Assembly: GCA_015490315.1 (NCBI GenBank)
Contig: WFYB01000109.1
Coordinates: 1 to 30,946 of the forward strand
Reading direction: 5' to 3'
DNA from: Sulfurovum sp.
GTDB lineage: Bacteria > Campylobacterota > Campylobacteria > Campylobacterales > Sulfurovaceae
DNA length: 30,946 nt
Below are positions 8,690 to 16,954 of this stretch, in pieces. Each line of letters begins with the position of its first letter. Within the stretch, counting starts at the first letter, position 1. A program made the position numbers and the translations under genes. The notes under the pieces are model-generated. The model was not told the origin of the DNA and searched no databases. It saw only the letters and a list, made by a program, of their open reading frames with translations.

Positions 8690-11119
8690 TTAACGTTGCT
8701 CCCTGCTATCTTCTCGAAATCTCAGGCTCTTGATGCGCATAGAGTTGGCAACGACGATAAGAGAGCTTAGACTCATCGAAAGTGCGGCGATGAGCGGGGT
8801 GACATAGCCTGCGACAGCAAGTGGTACGGCGATGAGGTTGTAGAGCAGAGAGAAGGCAAGATTCTCCTTGACAGCACGGAAGGTACGGCGTGAGATCCGG
8901 TATGCCTCCTGCAGGCTCTTGGGGCGTTCATCAAGCAGCACGACATCGCTGACACTGATGGCTACATCGGCACCGTTACCCATAGCAATAGCGATGTCGC
9001 TGCGTGCCAGTGCGATTGCGTCATTGATACCGTCTCCCGCCATGACGACGATGTGCCCCTCCTGATGAAAACGGTCAATGAGTGCTGCTTTCTCCTGCGG
9101 CAGCAGTCTGGCATACACCTCCTCGATGCCGACCACTTGCGCGATCCTTTTCGCACTTGCCTCATGATCGCCGGTGAGCATCACTACGCGGATACCCATC
9201 TTTTGGATCGCTTCGATCGCCTCTTTGGCACCTTCACGAAGCCTGTCACTCAGTTCAAAGTAGGCTTTGATCTCTTGGCCCACGGCAAAATAGAAGAGTG
9301 TATGTTCGCCTTCATGGTCGATCTTGATGCCGTGTGAGCGCATCAGTGCGGCATTGCCCCCAAGTAGATGTGTCGTTTCACAATATGCTTCAACCCCCTT
9401 GGCTTCAATACTTTTGATCTCTGTCAGAGTAGGAGTCGATAGCTTTTCATAGCGAGTCTCGAGATAGCGCTTGATCCCTTGTGAGACAGGGTGATTGGAA
9501 CTCTCGGTGAGGGCATAGAGCAGGGCAGGATCGAAGTCTGCTTCGACCTGGGCATGGATCACAGAGGGTTTGCCCTCGGTGATGGTACCGGTCTTGTCGA
9601 GTGCGAGCAAGTCACTCTTTGCCATCGTCTCAAGGTAGGTTGCTTCTTTAAAGAGGATTCCCCGTTTGGCAGCCAGGGAGATACCCACCAGTGTCGCCAT
9701 TGGTGTCGCCAGACCCAGTGCACAGGGGCAGGCGATCACGATCACAGAGATGCCGACAATCAATGACCGTTCAAAACTTCCGGTGGCAAGATACCATCCT
9801 GCGAAGGTTGCAAGTGCGATCAGCAGGATGGTTGTAGAGAAGTAGCCCGAAACGGTGTTGGCAAGCTGTTCGATACGGGGCTTTTTGGTGATGGACTCTT
9901 CAAGCAGTGAGACAATGGAGCTAAGCAGAGAACTCGAGGCATCTTTGGTCGCCTCATAGCGGATCACAGAGTCAAGGCAGATCGAGCCACTACGTATCTC
10001 ATCACCCTTCTGTCTGAGTATCGGCTCACTTTCCCCGGTGAGCGAACTCTCATCAAACGATGCCTCTCCGCTGACCACTTTGCCGTCGATAACCACCTTT
10101 TCACCCGGTTTGAGCTCGATGAGATCACCTTGTGTGACGTTTTCCACACTCACAAGTGCTTTGCTGTTGCCTTTGATGAGCGTCACTTCGGTAGGGGTGG
10201 TTCCCATGATGCTATCAAGTGTATCGACAGCTGATTTTTTGCTCAGCACTTCTAGATATTTGCCTACCAGTACAAAGGTGATGATCATCACTACCGAATC
10301 GAAATAGACCTCTCCGGTCTTGGTGACCATCGCATAGATGGAGTAGAGATAGGCAGAGAGTGCGCCGGTCGCGACAAGGGTATCCATATTGACAATGCGG
10401 TTTTTCCAGCCGTAGTAGGCACCGCGAAAGAAGATCCAGCCTGAGTAGAAGAGCACCGGTGTAGCGAGGATGAACTCGGCAACATTGAGGATATCTTTGA
10501 AACGCTGTTCAATACCGCTGAAATAGCCGGCATAGTGTGCGATGGCAAGCCACATGATATTCATCATCCCAAAGACAGCGACGAGGATGCGCATGTAGTA
10601 GCTTTTTCTCGTGCTGACAGCTCGCTCCTCCTGCAGTGCAGGATCGTAAGGGTAGGCGTTGTAGCCGATAGAACGGATGGTTTCGATGATCTTGGAGAGT
10701 TTGATCTCTTCGGGGTCGAAGAGCACCTTGGCTTTGTTGTTGGTATAGTTGATGGAGGCTTCAAGGATACCGGGTGTTTTGTGGAGCACCTTCTCATTGA
10801 GCCAGACACAGGCACTGCAGTGTATCCCCTCGATGATCAGATGGATCTCGTAGAGCCCATCCTCGTGTACTTTGATATATTTGTTTTTGAAGCCCTCCAG
10901 ATCGAAACGCTCCAGATCATCGTGCTTTTGTGCTGCGGGTTGCAGGGTGGTATCGCCCAGTTTGTCATAGAAACTGCCCAGACCCTCTTCATTGAGGAGA
11001 TGGTAGACGCCCTGACACCCATTACAGCAAAAATAGAGTGTATGCTCTCCATGGGTTTCGGTGATCATCACATCTTCGGAAAATTTCAGATGACAATGTG
11101 TACACGCTACCTCTTTCAC
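8690..11119 (-). CDS. ccoI: Copper-translocating P1B-type ATPase for cbb3 oxidase maturation (CcoI/FixI)
   Basis: An 809-residue P-type ATPase that delivers copper for cbb3 oxidase CuB assembly. The N-terminus has the extra Cys-rich segment typical of CcoI (CTHC at about 6-9, CCNGCQ at about 31-36). A heavy-metal-associated domain with GIHCSACVW follows near residue 98. About eight membrane helices are present, with the transport motif CPC in IACPCALGLATP, a TGES actuator loop, the phosphorylated Asp in DKTGTIT, and GDGINDA near the end. Start is GTG 11119 with AAAGGG six bases upstream. ccoS follows, supporting the oxidase role over general copper export. A MITE-like element sits directly upstream in the promoter region. 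Confidence 0.93.
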   Translation of the reverse strand: MKEVACTHCHLKFSEDVMITETHGEHTLYFCCNGCQGVYHLLNEEGLGSFYDKLGDTTLQPAAQKHDDLERFDLEGFKNKYIKVHEDGLYEIHLIIEGIHCSACVWLNEKVLHKTPGILEASINYTNNKAKVLFDPEEIKLSKIIETIRSIGYNAYPYDPALQEERAVSTRKSYYMRILVAVFGMMNIMWLAIAHYAGYFSGIEQRFKDILNVAEFILATPVLFYSGWIFFRGAYYGWKNRIVNMDTLVATGALSAYLYSIYAMVTKTGEVYFDSVVMIITFVLVGKYLEVLSKKSAVDTLDSIMGTTPTEVTLIKGNSKALVSVENVTQGDLIELKPGEKVVIDGKVVSGEASFDESSLTGESEPILRQKGDEIRSGSICLDSVIRYEATKDASSSLLSSIVSLLEESITKKPRIEQLANTVSGYFSTTILLIALATFAGWYLATGSFERSLIVGISVIVIACPCALGLATPMATLVGISLAAKRGILFKEATYLETMAKSDLLALDKTGTITEGKPSVIHAQVEADFDPALLYALTESSNHPVSQGIKRYLETRYEKLSTPTLTEIKSIEAKGVEAYCETTHLLGGNAALMRSHGIKIDHEGEHTLFYFAVGQEIKAYFELSDRLREGAKEAIEAIQKMGIRVVMLTGDHEASAKRIAQVVGIEEVYARLLPQEKAALIDRFHQEGHIVVMAGDGINDAIALARSDIAIAMGNGADVAISVSDVVLLDERPKSLQEAYRISRRTFRAVKENLAFSLLYNLIAVPLAVAGYVTPLIAALSMSLSSLIVVANSMRIKSLRFREDSREQR

Positions 11120-11140
11120 TGTTTACCCTTTGGTATAAAT

Positions 11141-11300
11141 CCCAAATCTCGAAATAGAAATTCATGATTTTGCATTATCATCGCATTCGCGGGCTTCGTA
11201 TAAAATCATCGCCGAACCTACGGGTGCGACTCAAATTTTATACAAACCCCGAAAATACGAGCATAACGCAAATTCAAAGAATCCTATTTCGAGATTTGGG
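11141..11300. mobile_element. MITE-like 160-bp inverted-repeat element with TAAAT flanks
   Basis: The ends are a perfect 17-bp inverted repeat, CCCAAATCTCGAAATAG at 11141-11157 and its complement at 11284-11300. The similarity continues inward, so each arm is 66 bases with about 52 complementary positions and a 28-base central loop. TAAAT occurs directly outside both ends (11136-11140 and 11301-11305), as a 5-bp target duplication would. No transposase is encoded. It occupies the divergent gap between ccoI and the small membrane-protein gene, so it may carry or separate their promoters. Confidence 0.75.
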
Positions 11301-11341
11301 TAAATTGGGCTATTTTATCCAAATAAGGGTAAAATCCCTCT

Positions 11342-11731
11342 ATGAATGATGCACTTTTTTATACATTGCTGTTGGCGGCGGCAGAACTCTTCGAAGGGTA
11401 TATCCAGAGAGCGCCGACACTACTGGGGGTCTTGCAGAGACTTTATGGTTACTACCGCAAGAGTATATTTCTCTTTTTCCTTGTGCAGCCCGGCTTTTAT
11501 CTGCTGCTTTTTATCGTGCTTAAAACCGGGGTGTTCAATCTGACGATGATCTTTTTGATCGCGCTGAAGGTCTTCGATATCTTCTACAAGATCGAGCTGA
11601 TCAAGCAGGTTTTTTTGAGGCGCTCACCCAGCGGTGAACTCGTAGAGATGCTGCAGTGGCAGCTCCCCTCCTGGTTCTTTCTGCTCGGTGCACTTCTCTA
11701 TCCGCCGATGCTCTACTATGCACTTGGCTGA
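11342..11731 (+). CDS. Small integral membrane protein of unknown function
   Basis: A 129-residue protein with hydrophobic segments around residues 3-14, 40-62, 64-80 and 105-126, and a charged central stretch (KVFDIFYKIELIKQVFLRRS). I recognise no family. The ATG is only about 40 bases after the MITE-like element, and no strong ribosome binding site is visible. It ends two bases before the rho -35 hexamer, so rho has its own promoter and this gene is probably a separate unit. The base composition and clean reading frame suggest it is real. Confidence 0.6.
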   Translation: MNDALFYTLLLAAAELFEGYIQRAPTLLGVLQRLYGYYRKSIFLFFLVQPGFYLLLFIVLKTGVFNLTMIFLIALKVFDIFYKIELIKQVFLRRSPSGELVEMLQWQLPSWFFLLGALLYPPMLYYALG

Positions 11732-11733
11732 GT

Positions 11734-11762
11734 TTGACATTTCAGCCAAAAAGGATTATAAT
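11734..11762 (+). promoter_or_regulatory. Perfect-consensus sigma-70 promoter for rho
   Basis: TTGACA (11734-11739), a 17-base spacer and TATAAT (11757-11762) match the consensus at every position. Transcription would begin near 11769, leaving a roughly 70-base leader before the rho ATG. The -35 begins two bases after the previous stop codon. Confidence 0.85.
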
Positions 11763-11839
11763 AGCGGCACTACACGATAGTTGATAGCTACTACCGTATA
11801 TCTACATTACCAAATTTCATACCCAGATTAAGAGGAATT

Positions 11840-13168
11840 ATGAGCGACAACAAAAAATCTTCCAATGGCAACAGTGCCAACAAAAAGAATAGGACCCACG
11901 TACCCGTACAAGGCTACAAGATCGAAGATCTTCAGCAAAAACCGCTTGAAGAACTTGTGACGATCGCCAAAGAGGTGGGGGTAGAGAACCCCAACGAGTT
12001 TCAAAGACGCGACCTGATCTTCGAGATCCTCAAATCGCAGGTTTCGCAGGGCGGATTTATCCTCTATACAGGGATTTTGGAGATCATGCCTGACGGTTAC
12101 GGCTTTTTGCGTTCGATCGACGGCAACTTTGCGAACTCCAGCAACGATACCTATGTAAGCTCGACACAGATCAAGCGTTTTGCACTGCGTAACGGAGATA
12201 TTGTCACCGGACAGGTACGACCTCCCAAAGATCAGGAGAAGTACTATGCGCTGCTCAAGATCGAAGCGATCAACTATCTCGCTCCTGAAAAATCCAAGCA
12301 GCGTCCGCTCTTTGACAACCTCACACCGCTCTATCCAAATGAAAAGCTCAAACTCGAATATGATCCAATGAAGATGACGGGACGTGTGATCGACCTCTTT
12401 ACCCCTATCGGAAAGGGGCAGAGGGCACTGGTAGTTGCACCGCCTCGTACCGGTAAGACAGAGCTGCTCAAGGAGATCGCTCACGGTATTACCCACAACA
12501 ATCCGGATGCTTCTTTGATGGTACTGCTGGTTGATGAGAGACCCGAAGAGGTAACCGATATGCAGCGTTCGGTCAAAGGGGAGGTTTATGCCTCTACATT
12601 TGACCTGCCGGCACAAAACCATGTCCGTACAGCCGAGATGGTGATTGAACGTGCGAAAAGACGTGTGGAGATGGGCAAAGATGTGATCATCCTGCTTGAC
12701 TCTATTACCCGTCTTGCACGTGCTTACAATACAGTTACCCCAAGCTCTGGCAAGGTACTCTCCGGTGGTGTCGATGCCAATGCACTGCATAAACCGAAAC
12801 GTTTCTTCGGTGCAGCGAGAAACATAGAGAACGGCGGCTCTTTGACCATCATCGCTACCGCTCTGATCGATACAGGTTCACGTATGGATGAGGTAATCTT
12901 TGAAGAGTTCAAAGGGACAGGAAACGCGGAAGTGGTACTCAGCCGTCATGTGGCAGAGCGCCGTATCTACCCTGCGATCGATGTCACCAAGTCCGGTACC
13001 CGTAAAGAGGAGCTGCTTACCGATCCTGAAACCCTGCAAAAAGTCTGGGCACTGCGTAACGCGATGCAGAATATGGAGGAGGTCGAAGGACTCAAGTTCC
13101 TCTTCTCCAAAATGCTCAAAACCAAGAGCAATGAAGAGTTTCTTTCTATGATGAATGAAGGCGCGTGA
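11840..13168 (+). CDS. rho: Transcription termination factor Rho
   Basis: A 442-residue hexameric RNA-dependent ATPase that terminates untranslated transcripts. A short Asn/Lys/Ser-rich leader (residues 1-20) precedes the Rho N domain. The primary RNA-binding domain contains YGFLRS; the ATPase core shows the P-loop APPRTGKTE near residue 205, VDERPEEV, LLDSITRLARAYN and the Q/R-loop SGGVDANALHKPKRFFGAARN. The P-loop has Arg-Thr where Escherichia coli has Lys-Ala. GAGG lies five bases before ATG 11840. murI follows after 35 bases. A 70-base leader would allow autogenous control, as known for rho elsewhere, but no specific signal is identified here. Confidence 0.97.
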   Translation: MSDNKKSSNGNSANKKNRTHVPVQGYKIEDLQQKPLEELVTIAKEVGVENPNEFQRRDLIFEILKSQVSQGGFILYTGILEIMPDGYGFLRSIDGNFANSSNDTYVSSTQIKRFALRNGDIVTGQVRPPKDQEKYYALLKIEAINYLAPEKSKQRPLFDNLTPLYPNEKLKLEYDPMKMTGRVIDLFTPIGKGQRALVVAPPRTGKTELLKEIAHGITHNNPDASLMVLLVDERPEEVTDMQRSVKGEVYASTFDLPAQNHVRTAEMVIERAKRRVEMGKDVIILLDSITRLARAYNTVTPSSGKVLSGGVDANALHKPKRFFGAARNIENGGSLTIIATALIDTGSRMDEVIFEEFKGTGNAEVVLSRHVAERRIYPAIDVTKSGTRKEELLTDPETLQKVWALRNAMQNMEEVEGLKFLFSKMLKTKSNEEFLSMMNEGA

Positions 13169-13189
13169 TAAAAGCAGATGCTTTTATCA
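13166..13189 (+). other. Hairpin at the rho-murI junction
   Basis: TGATAAAAGC and GCTTTTATCA form a perfect 10-bp stem with an AGAT loop; the rho stop codon is the first part of the stem. No T-run follows and the murI start is only 15 bases beyond, so it is better read as an mRNA processing or stability hairpin than as a terminator. Confidence 0.6.
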
Positions 13190-13203
13190 GGTGAGAAGAT
13201 CTT

Positions 13204-13989
13204 ATGAAAGTAGGCGTTTTTGACTCCGGTTTGGGCGGTCTGACTGTGGTTCAGGCGATGAGAGGGCTCATCAAGGGTGCCGAGATACACTATATCGCCG
13301 ATACCAAGCATGCTCCCTACGGTGACAAGAGCCACGAGGAGATCCTCCAGTATACACTTGATATCACAGAATATTTTATCAAGAGACACAATATTGATGC
13401 CCTGGTGGTGGCGTGCAACACTGCAACTACTGCCGCTATCAAAACCCTTCGCGAACGTTATCCACAGCTTATCATTGTCGGTACGGAGCCTGGTGTCAAG
13501 CCTGCCATTGAAGCTACCCAAAGTGGTAAAGTCGGTATCTTGGCAACACCTGCAACACTCAAGAGTGAGAAGTATCAGCAGCTTGTAGATACGCTGGCAT
13601 CCGGCAGTGAGATCACACTCTATGAGCAGGCTTGTCCGGGGCTTGTCGAACAGATAGAGCAGGATCTTGTAGATACAGAAGAGACACGCGGGATGCTTGA
13701 GGGCTGGCTCTGTGGGATGAGAGAGACCGGAGTCGATACGATCGTGCTCGGCTGTACCCACTACCCTTTGGCTGCAGAGAGGATCTCGGAACTGATGAAC
13801 CATAGGGTCTCACTGATCCATACGGGAGAAGCGATCGCCAAACGGCTGCTTGGCTTGGCACAAAAGCAGGGACACTGCAACAACGGCTCGCTCTCACTCT
13901 CGCTCTATACTACAGGCAGCATCAATAAAAAGGCTGTTTCAAAAATGCTCGGTGAGAGCGTTCCTATCCAAAAAATTGACCGATTTTGA
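13204..13989 (+). CDS. murI: Glutamate racemase
   Basis: A 261-residue cofactor-independent racemase that makes D-glutamate for peptidoglycan. The catalytic elements are all present: FDSGLGGLT near the N-terminus, the first catalytic Cys in VACNTATT near residue 70, and the second in LGCTHYPL near residue 181. Length is typical. It follows rho by 35 bases and probably shares its transcript, an arrangement also known in Helicobacter. The 354 bases downstream contain no gene and start the rhodanese leader region. Confidence 0.95.
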   Translation: MKVGVFDSGLGGLTVVQAMRGLIKGAEIHYIADTKHAPYGDKSHEEILQYTLDITEYFIKRHNIDALVVACNTATTAAIKTLRERYPQLIIVGTEPGVKPAIEATQSGKVGILATPATLKSEKYQQLVDTLASGSEITLYEQACPGLVEQIEQDLVDTEETRGMLEGWLCGMRETGVDTIVLGCTHYPLAAERISELMNHRVSLIHTGEAIAKRLLGLAQKQGHCNNGSLSLSLYTTGSINKKAVSKMLGESVPIQKIDRF

Positions 13990-14135
13990 CTTTTTTTGAC
14001 ATTATTTGATTAGACTTGAAGAGACTATCTAAATAGTATTATAGACAAAAACTATTCTTTAGTATAAATTGTCTAAATGTCTATTCTTTTATCTTTGGTA
14101 TGATAGAATAGATCAATACAGTTATATTGTATTGA
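13990..14135 (+). promoter_or_regulatory. AT-rich promoter region with inverted repeats upstream of the rhodanese leader
   Basis: The stretch after murI holds no gene. It contains TAGACAA and TTGTCTA facing each other (about 14042-14048 and 14068-14074), further TAGAC/GTCTA copies, and a likely -10, TATGAT, at 14099-14104 behind a T-rich tract, the usual Campylobacterota promoter style. Just past that is a CAATACA/TGTATTG hairpin (14114-14134). The repeated TAGAC sites could be operators, but no regulator is identified. Confidence 0.4.
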
Positions 14136-14243
14136 AAAAGCCAAACTCATCGTGAGGTGAGGACGGAAAGTTATGGGACTGTTTTGATGTGTTGATCCTC
14201 GTTATTTATTCACGGGGACAGACAGTTCGCCAGACCGCCAATA
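14136..14243 (+). ncRNA. Structured leader RNA, candidate c-di-GMP-I (GEMM)-like riboswitch
   Basis: AAAC is followed by a six-pair hairpin closed by a GNRA loop (CUCAUC, GUGA, GGUGAG, 14146-14161), then GACGGAAAG (14162-14170). A second long hairpin follows: GGACUGU 14176-14182 with ACAGUUC 14222-14228, and an inner UCCUCG/CGGGGA pair. It ends in CGCCAGACC. This order (AAAC, GNRA hairpin, GACG-AAAG, hairpin, GCCAG) parallels the c-di-GMP-I aptamer. The closing P1 helix of that class is not obvious, and GACGCAAAG is changed to GACGGAAAG, so it may be a divergent, decayed or different RNA. GGACGG can instead pair with CCGCC at 14235-14239. About 100 bases separate it from the rhodanese ATG. 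Confidence 0.5.
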
Positions 14244-14343
14244 GAAGTATAAGTGTTACTCCAAACCAAGAGCAAACCTTAGACTTACTATTACATAAGC
14301 AGTGCGTCAGCCTGCAGCCACTTTTTAGTAAGGAACAATAATA

Positions 14344-14970
14344 ATGAAAAAAAGAGCAATCTATGTTGCCTTTGCTTCTGTTGCGGTGATTAGTCTCACT
14401 GCAGAAGAGGTAGGGATTACAAAAGATATACCGTCAGTAACGATTGAAGCAAATGGAAAATCCTATACCATAGAGAGGGAAAAACGACCGGATGCCTATC
14501 TGACCAATACGTTTGCGTTGACATCCAGACCCTCTCCGCCTTTTTTTGTACAGCCGTTCAAGGTATCTGACAAGGTGGAGACTTACGGGGAGTTGGAGTT
14601 GCTTGATTTTATCAAGCATAAGCGAGGACTCTTTATCGATGCGCGTCTGCCGAAGTGGTATGAAAAGTCAGCGATACCCGGTGCGGTCAATATTCCTTTC
14701 AAAATCTTTCTGAAAGACTCTCCGGAGCGGGACAAAGTACTCAAACGTCTGGGAGTGACCTACGATAAAAAAGGGCATTATGATTTCAGCGGTGCGAAGA
14801 CGATTCTGCTCTACTGCAACGGTGCATGGTGTGGTCAGTCTCCTACAGCGATACGCGCTTTGATGAAACTGGGCTACCCTGAAGAGAAGATGAAATATTA
14901 CAGAGGCGGCATGCAGGCGTGGCAACTGCTTGGATTGACGACCATTGTACCGGGAAAGGATGAAAAATGA
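14344..14970 (+). CDS. Exported rhodanese-like sulfurtransferase
   Basis: A 208-residue protein with a signal peptide (about residues 1-20, MKKRAIYVAFASVAVISLTA). The rhodanese domain spans roughly 85-200: GLFIDARLPKWYEKSAIPGAVNIPF, then the active loop LLYCNGAWCGQSP with the presumed persulfide-bearing Cys near residue 159 and a second Cys five residues on, and finally YYRGGMQAWQLLG. Such proteins carry or transfer sulfane sulfur in the periplasm; a sulfur-oxidation role suits this type of organism but is inferred. The ribosome binding site AAGGA is nine bases before the ATG. It is the first gene of a three-gene operon behind the structured leader, and its stop overlaps the next rhodanese. 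Confidence 0.85.
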   Translation: MKKRAIYVAFASVAVISLTAEEVGITKDIPSVTIEANGKSYTIEREKRPDAYLTNTFALTSRPSPPFFVQPFKVSDKVETYGELELLDFIKHKRGLFIDARLPKWYEKSAIPGAVNIPFKIFLKDSPERDKVLKRLGVTYDKKGHYDFSGAKTILLYCNGAWCGQSPTAIRALMKLGYPEEKMKYYRGGMQAWQLLGLTTIVPGKDEK

Positions 14971-15578
14971 AAATAGTAATTAGCATGCTCACCCTTATCG
15001 CTGCACTCTATGCAGGACAGTATGACAAGGTCAAGATCACGCCGCTTATCTCCTACGTCTATGTCTATCACAAAGGCAAAGCGGTCAAGGTACACCGTAT
15101 ACAGGATACAAAGAACAAGTTGACCGGAGAGTATGCCAAAACATACCGTCCGGGAAAATATATTCAGCCTATCAAAATCGATGATAAGATTGAAACGATC
15201 GGTGAAGATGAGGTGATCGACTTCATGCGAAACAAGGTCAACAAGAAAAAGGGATTGATCCTGGATGTCCGAGATAGGAAAGCGTATGCAAAAGAGGCAA
15301 TACCTTCTGCTGTCAATATCCCTTCCAAGGTGGCGGATCATCAGGCGGCAATGGCGAAGATCTTCCGCTCCTTGGGAATGAAAAAGAAGCCTGATGGCAG
15401 CTGGGATGCTTCACATGCAATGGACCTTGTAGTCTATTGTGACGGCTTATGGTGCAAAAAGTCATCAGACTTTATCAAAAAGCTCGTGGCACTCGGATAC
15501 CCTGCCGAAAAGATAAAATATTATCGAGGCGGATTCCAAATGTGGAAGATCCTCGGGTTTACTACGGTCAAAAATTAA
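14967..15578 (+). CDS. Second exported rhodanese-like protein, paralogue of its neighbour
   Basis: A 203-residue protein with a short signal peptide (MKIVISMLTLIAALYA, likely cut before GQYDK). It shares the layout of the preceding gene: a beta-rich N-terminal part, an IxPIKIDDKIETIGEDEVIDF segment matching QPFKVSDKVETYGELELLDF, LDVRDRKAYAKEAIPSAVNIP, the active loop VVYCDGLWCKKSS, and YYRGGFQMWKILG. The pair therefore looks like an old tandem duplication. The loop keeps both Cys residues but changes the residues around them, so substrates may differ. It overlaps the upstream stop (ATGA), implying translational coupling. Confidence 0.83.
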   Translation: MKIVISMLTLIAALYAGQYDKVKITPLISYVYVYHKGKAVKVHRIQDTKNKLTGEYAKTYRPGKYIQPIKIDDKIETIGEDEVIDFMRNKVNKKKGLILDVRDRKAYAKEAIPSAVNIPSKVADHQAAMAKIFRSLGMKKKPDGSWDASHAMDLVVYCDGLWCKKSSDFIKKLVALGYPAEKIKYYRGGFQMWKILGFTTVKN

Positions 15579-15590
15579 AGGATAGAAAAG

Positions 15591-15926
15591 ATGAAAAACA
15601 AACTTGAAGGTGTAGCCGTTTTGCTGGTTTTGCTGTTGAGCCTATTGATCATTGGACTGATCGTCCAATACAATATGATAGAGGAGGATCAAAAGCGTGT
15701 CGATATCTCAAAATTTGTCTCTCAGCAGCCGACAAAAAGTAAAGAGAGTGTCAACGACTATCTTGACAAAATGGAACACTATGAGGATAAAGATGTCAAA
15801 ACTGATCCGGCAAATGCCAATGAAGCCAATGAGGTCAATGTAGAAACGACCAAGATAGAACTAAAAAATGATGATATTGTCAACGATATCAGTGCCGCGG
15901 TAGATGCGGCGATGGGTGGGGAGTAG
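15591..15926 (+). CDS. Small single-pass membrane protein linked to the rhodanese pair
   Basis: A 111-residue protein with one membrane helix at about residues 8-27 followed by a hydrophilic, acidic, Asn/Glu-rich periplasmic tail that ends IVNDISAAVDAAMGGE. I recognise no family. AAGGA lies eight bases before the ATG, and the gene follows the second rhodanese by 12 bases, so it is very likely co-transcribed. A tether or partner for the exported rhodaneses is a reasonable guess from position only. The next gene, trpS, is convergent 28 bases away, and the gap holds a weak GGCC-based inverted repeat. Confidence 0.6.
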   Translation: MKNKLEGVAVLLVLLLSLLIIGLIVQYNMIEEDQKRVDISKFVSQQPTKSKESVNDYLDKMEHYEDKDVKTDPANANEANEVNVETTKIELKNDDIVNDISAAVDAAMGGE

Positions 15927-15953
15927 GCTGGTTGACGCTAAGCGGCCTGGTAC

Positions 15954-16916
15954 TTAGAGGCCGATCGCCTCTCGTACCTGCTCCATCTTTTTCTGTGCGA
16001 TCCCTCTTGCCTTCGCTGCACCGTGTGCAAGAATATCGTGTACTTCGTCCATATGGTTGAGGTAATATGCGCGTTTCTCTCTCGCCTCTTCAAGCTCTTC
16101 CCAGATAAGCTCTTTGAGATACTTCTTGAAATGACCGTATCCCTCTTTGCCGCTCTTGTAGCGTGCCTGCAGCTCTTTTTTGCCTTCTTCATCCAAGAAA
16201 AGTGCAGCAAGGTTGTAGATGTGGCACCCTTCCCACTCCAACGGTTCTCCAAGCGGTGTGGAGGATGAGATGATCTTGTTACAGCGTTTCTGCAGTGCTT
16301 TTTCACTTTCCATAAAAAGATCAATGGCATTGCCGTAACTCTTGCTCATCTTCTGTCCGTCGATACCGGGGATCGTCGCTACCTCTTCTTGTACCATGTG
16401 TTCAGGCAGGATAAAGAGCTCCCCATATTCGTTGTTGAACTTGGTGGCGATATCTCGTGTCATCTCCACATGCTGGATCTGGTCTTTGCCTACAGGAACC
16501 TTCTGTGTGTCATAGAGCAGGATATCTGCTGCCATCAGCACAGGATAGGAGAAGAGCGCATGATTGGCGGCGATCCCTTTGGCAACTTTGTCTTTGTAGG
16601 AGTGGGCACGTTCGAGCAGCCCCATCGGGGTAAACTTGGAGAGTATCCAGTAGAGTTCCAAGACTTCAGGTACATCGCTCTGTACCCAGAAGGTCGTCTT
16701 TTGGGGGTCGATACCGACAGAGAGATAGTCAACTGCTGCATCAATAGTATACTGCTTGAGTGTTTCGGCATCTTTGGAGGTGGTCAGAGAGTGGTAGTTG
16801 GCGATAAAGGTAAAGAGCTCATGCTCCTCCTGCAGCTCTACCATCGGTTTCATCGCACCGAAATAGTTGCCGATATGAAGTTTGCCTGAAGCCTGTATTC
16901 CTGTAAGTACACGCAT
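15954..16916 (-). CDS. trpS: Tryptophanyl-tRNA synthetase
   Basis: A 320-residue class I aminoacyl-tRNA synthetase that charges tRNA-Trp. The N-terminal signature is GIQASGKLHIGNYFGAM, with HIGN as the HIGH motif, and the KMSKS loop is exact (GQKMSKSYGN near residue 195). Length is normal for bacterial TrpRS. AGGAG lies five bases upstream of the ATG and forms part of the right arm of a 14-bp hairpin (16922-16954), so initiation could be sensitive to that structure. der lies upstream on the same strand, separated by the hairpin and heptamer array B. Confidence 0.97.
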   Translation of the reverse strand: MRVLTGIQASGKLHIGNYFGAMKPMVELQEEHELFTFIANYHSLTTSKDAETLKQYTIDAAVDYLSVGIDPQKTTFWVQSDVPEVLELYWILSKFTPMGLLERAHSYKDKVAKGIAANHALFSYPVLMAADILLYDTQKVPVGKDQIQHVEMTRDIATKFNNEYGELFILPEHMVQEEVATIPGIDGQKMSKSYGNAIDLFMESEKALQKRCNKIISSSTPLGEPLEWEGCHIYNLAALFLDEEGKKELQARYKSGKEGYGHFKKYLKELIWEELEEAREKRAYYLNHMDEVHDILAHGAAKARGIAQKKMEQVREAIGL

Positions 16917-16921
16917 GATCT

Positions 16922-16954
16922 CTCCTGCTATAATTTGTGCAATTATAGCAGGAG
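16922..16954 (-). promoter_or_regulatory. 14-bp perfect hairpin holding the trpS -10 and ribosome binding site
   Basis: CTCCTGCTATAATT and its complement form a perfect 14-bp stem with a five-base loop. On the minus strand the arm nearer der provides TATAAT (16942-16947) and the arm nearer trpS provides AGGAG. A transcript starting upstream, for example from der, would fold the ribosome binding site into the stem, while one started at the local -10 would not. Confidence 0.6.

Noticed and set aside
11164..11349. 61-codon plus-strand frame in the ccoI upstream gap
   Set aside because: It lies almost wholly inside the inverted-repeat element and has no ribosome binding site.
11828..12790. 320-codon open frame on the minus strand opposite rho
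   Set aside because: It is the antisense shadow of rho, with Cys/His/Arg-rich low-quality protein and no family features; rho itself is unmistakable.
13166..13189. Intrinsic terminator between rho and murI
   Set aside because: The 10-bp stem is not followed by a T-run and the murI ribosome binding site comes at once.
14136..14243. SAM-I, cobalamin, TPP, RNase P or tmRNA identity for the leader RNA
   Set aside because: Signature boxes of those classes are missing; only the c-di-GMP-I arrangement gave a partial match.
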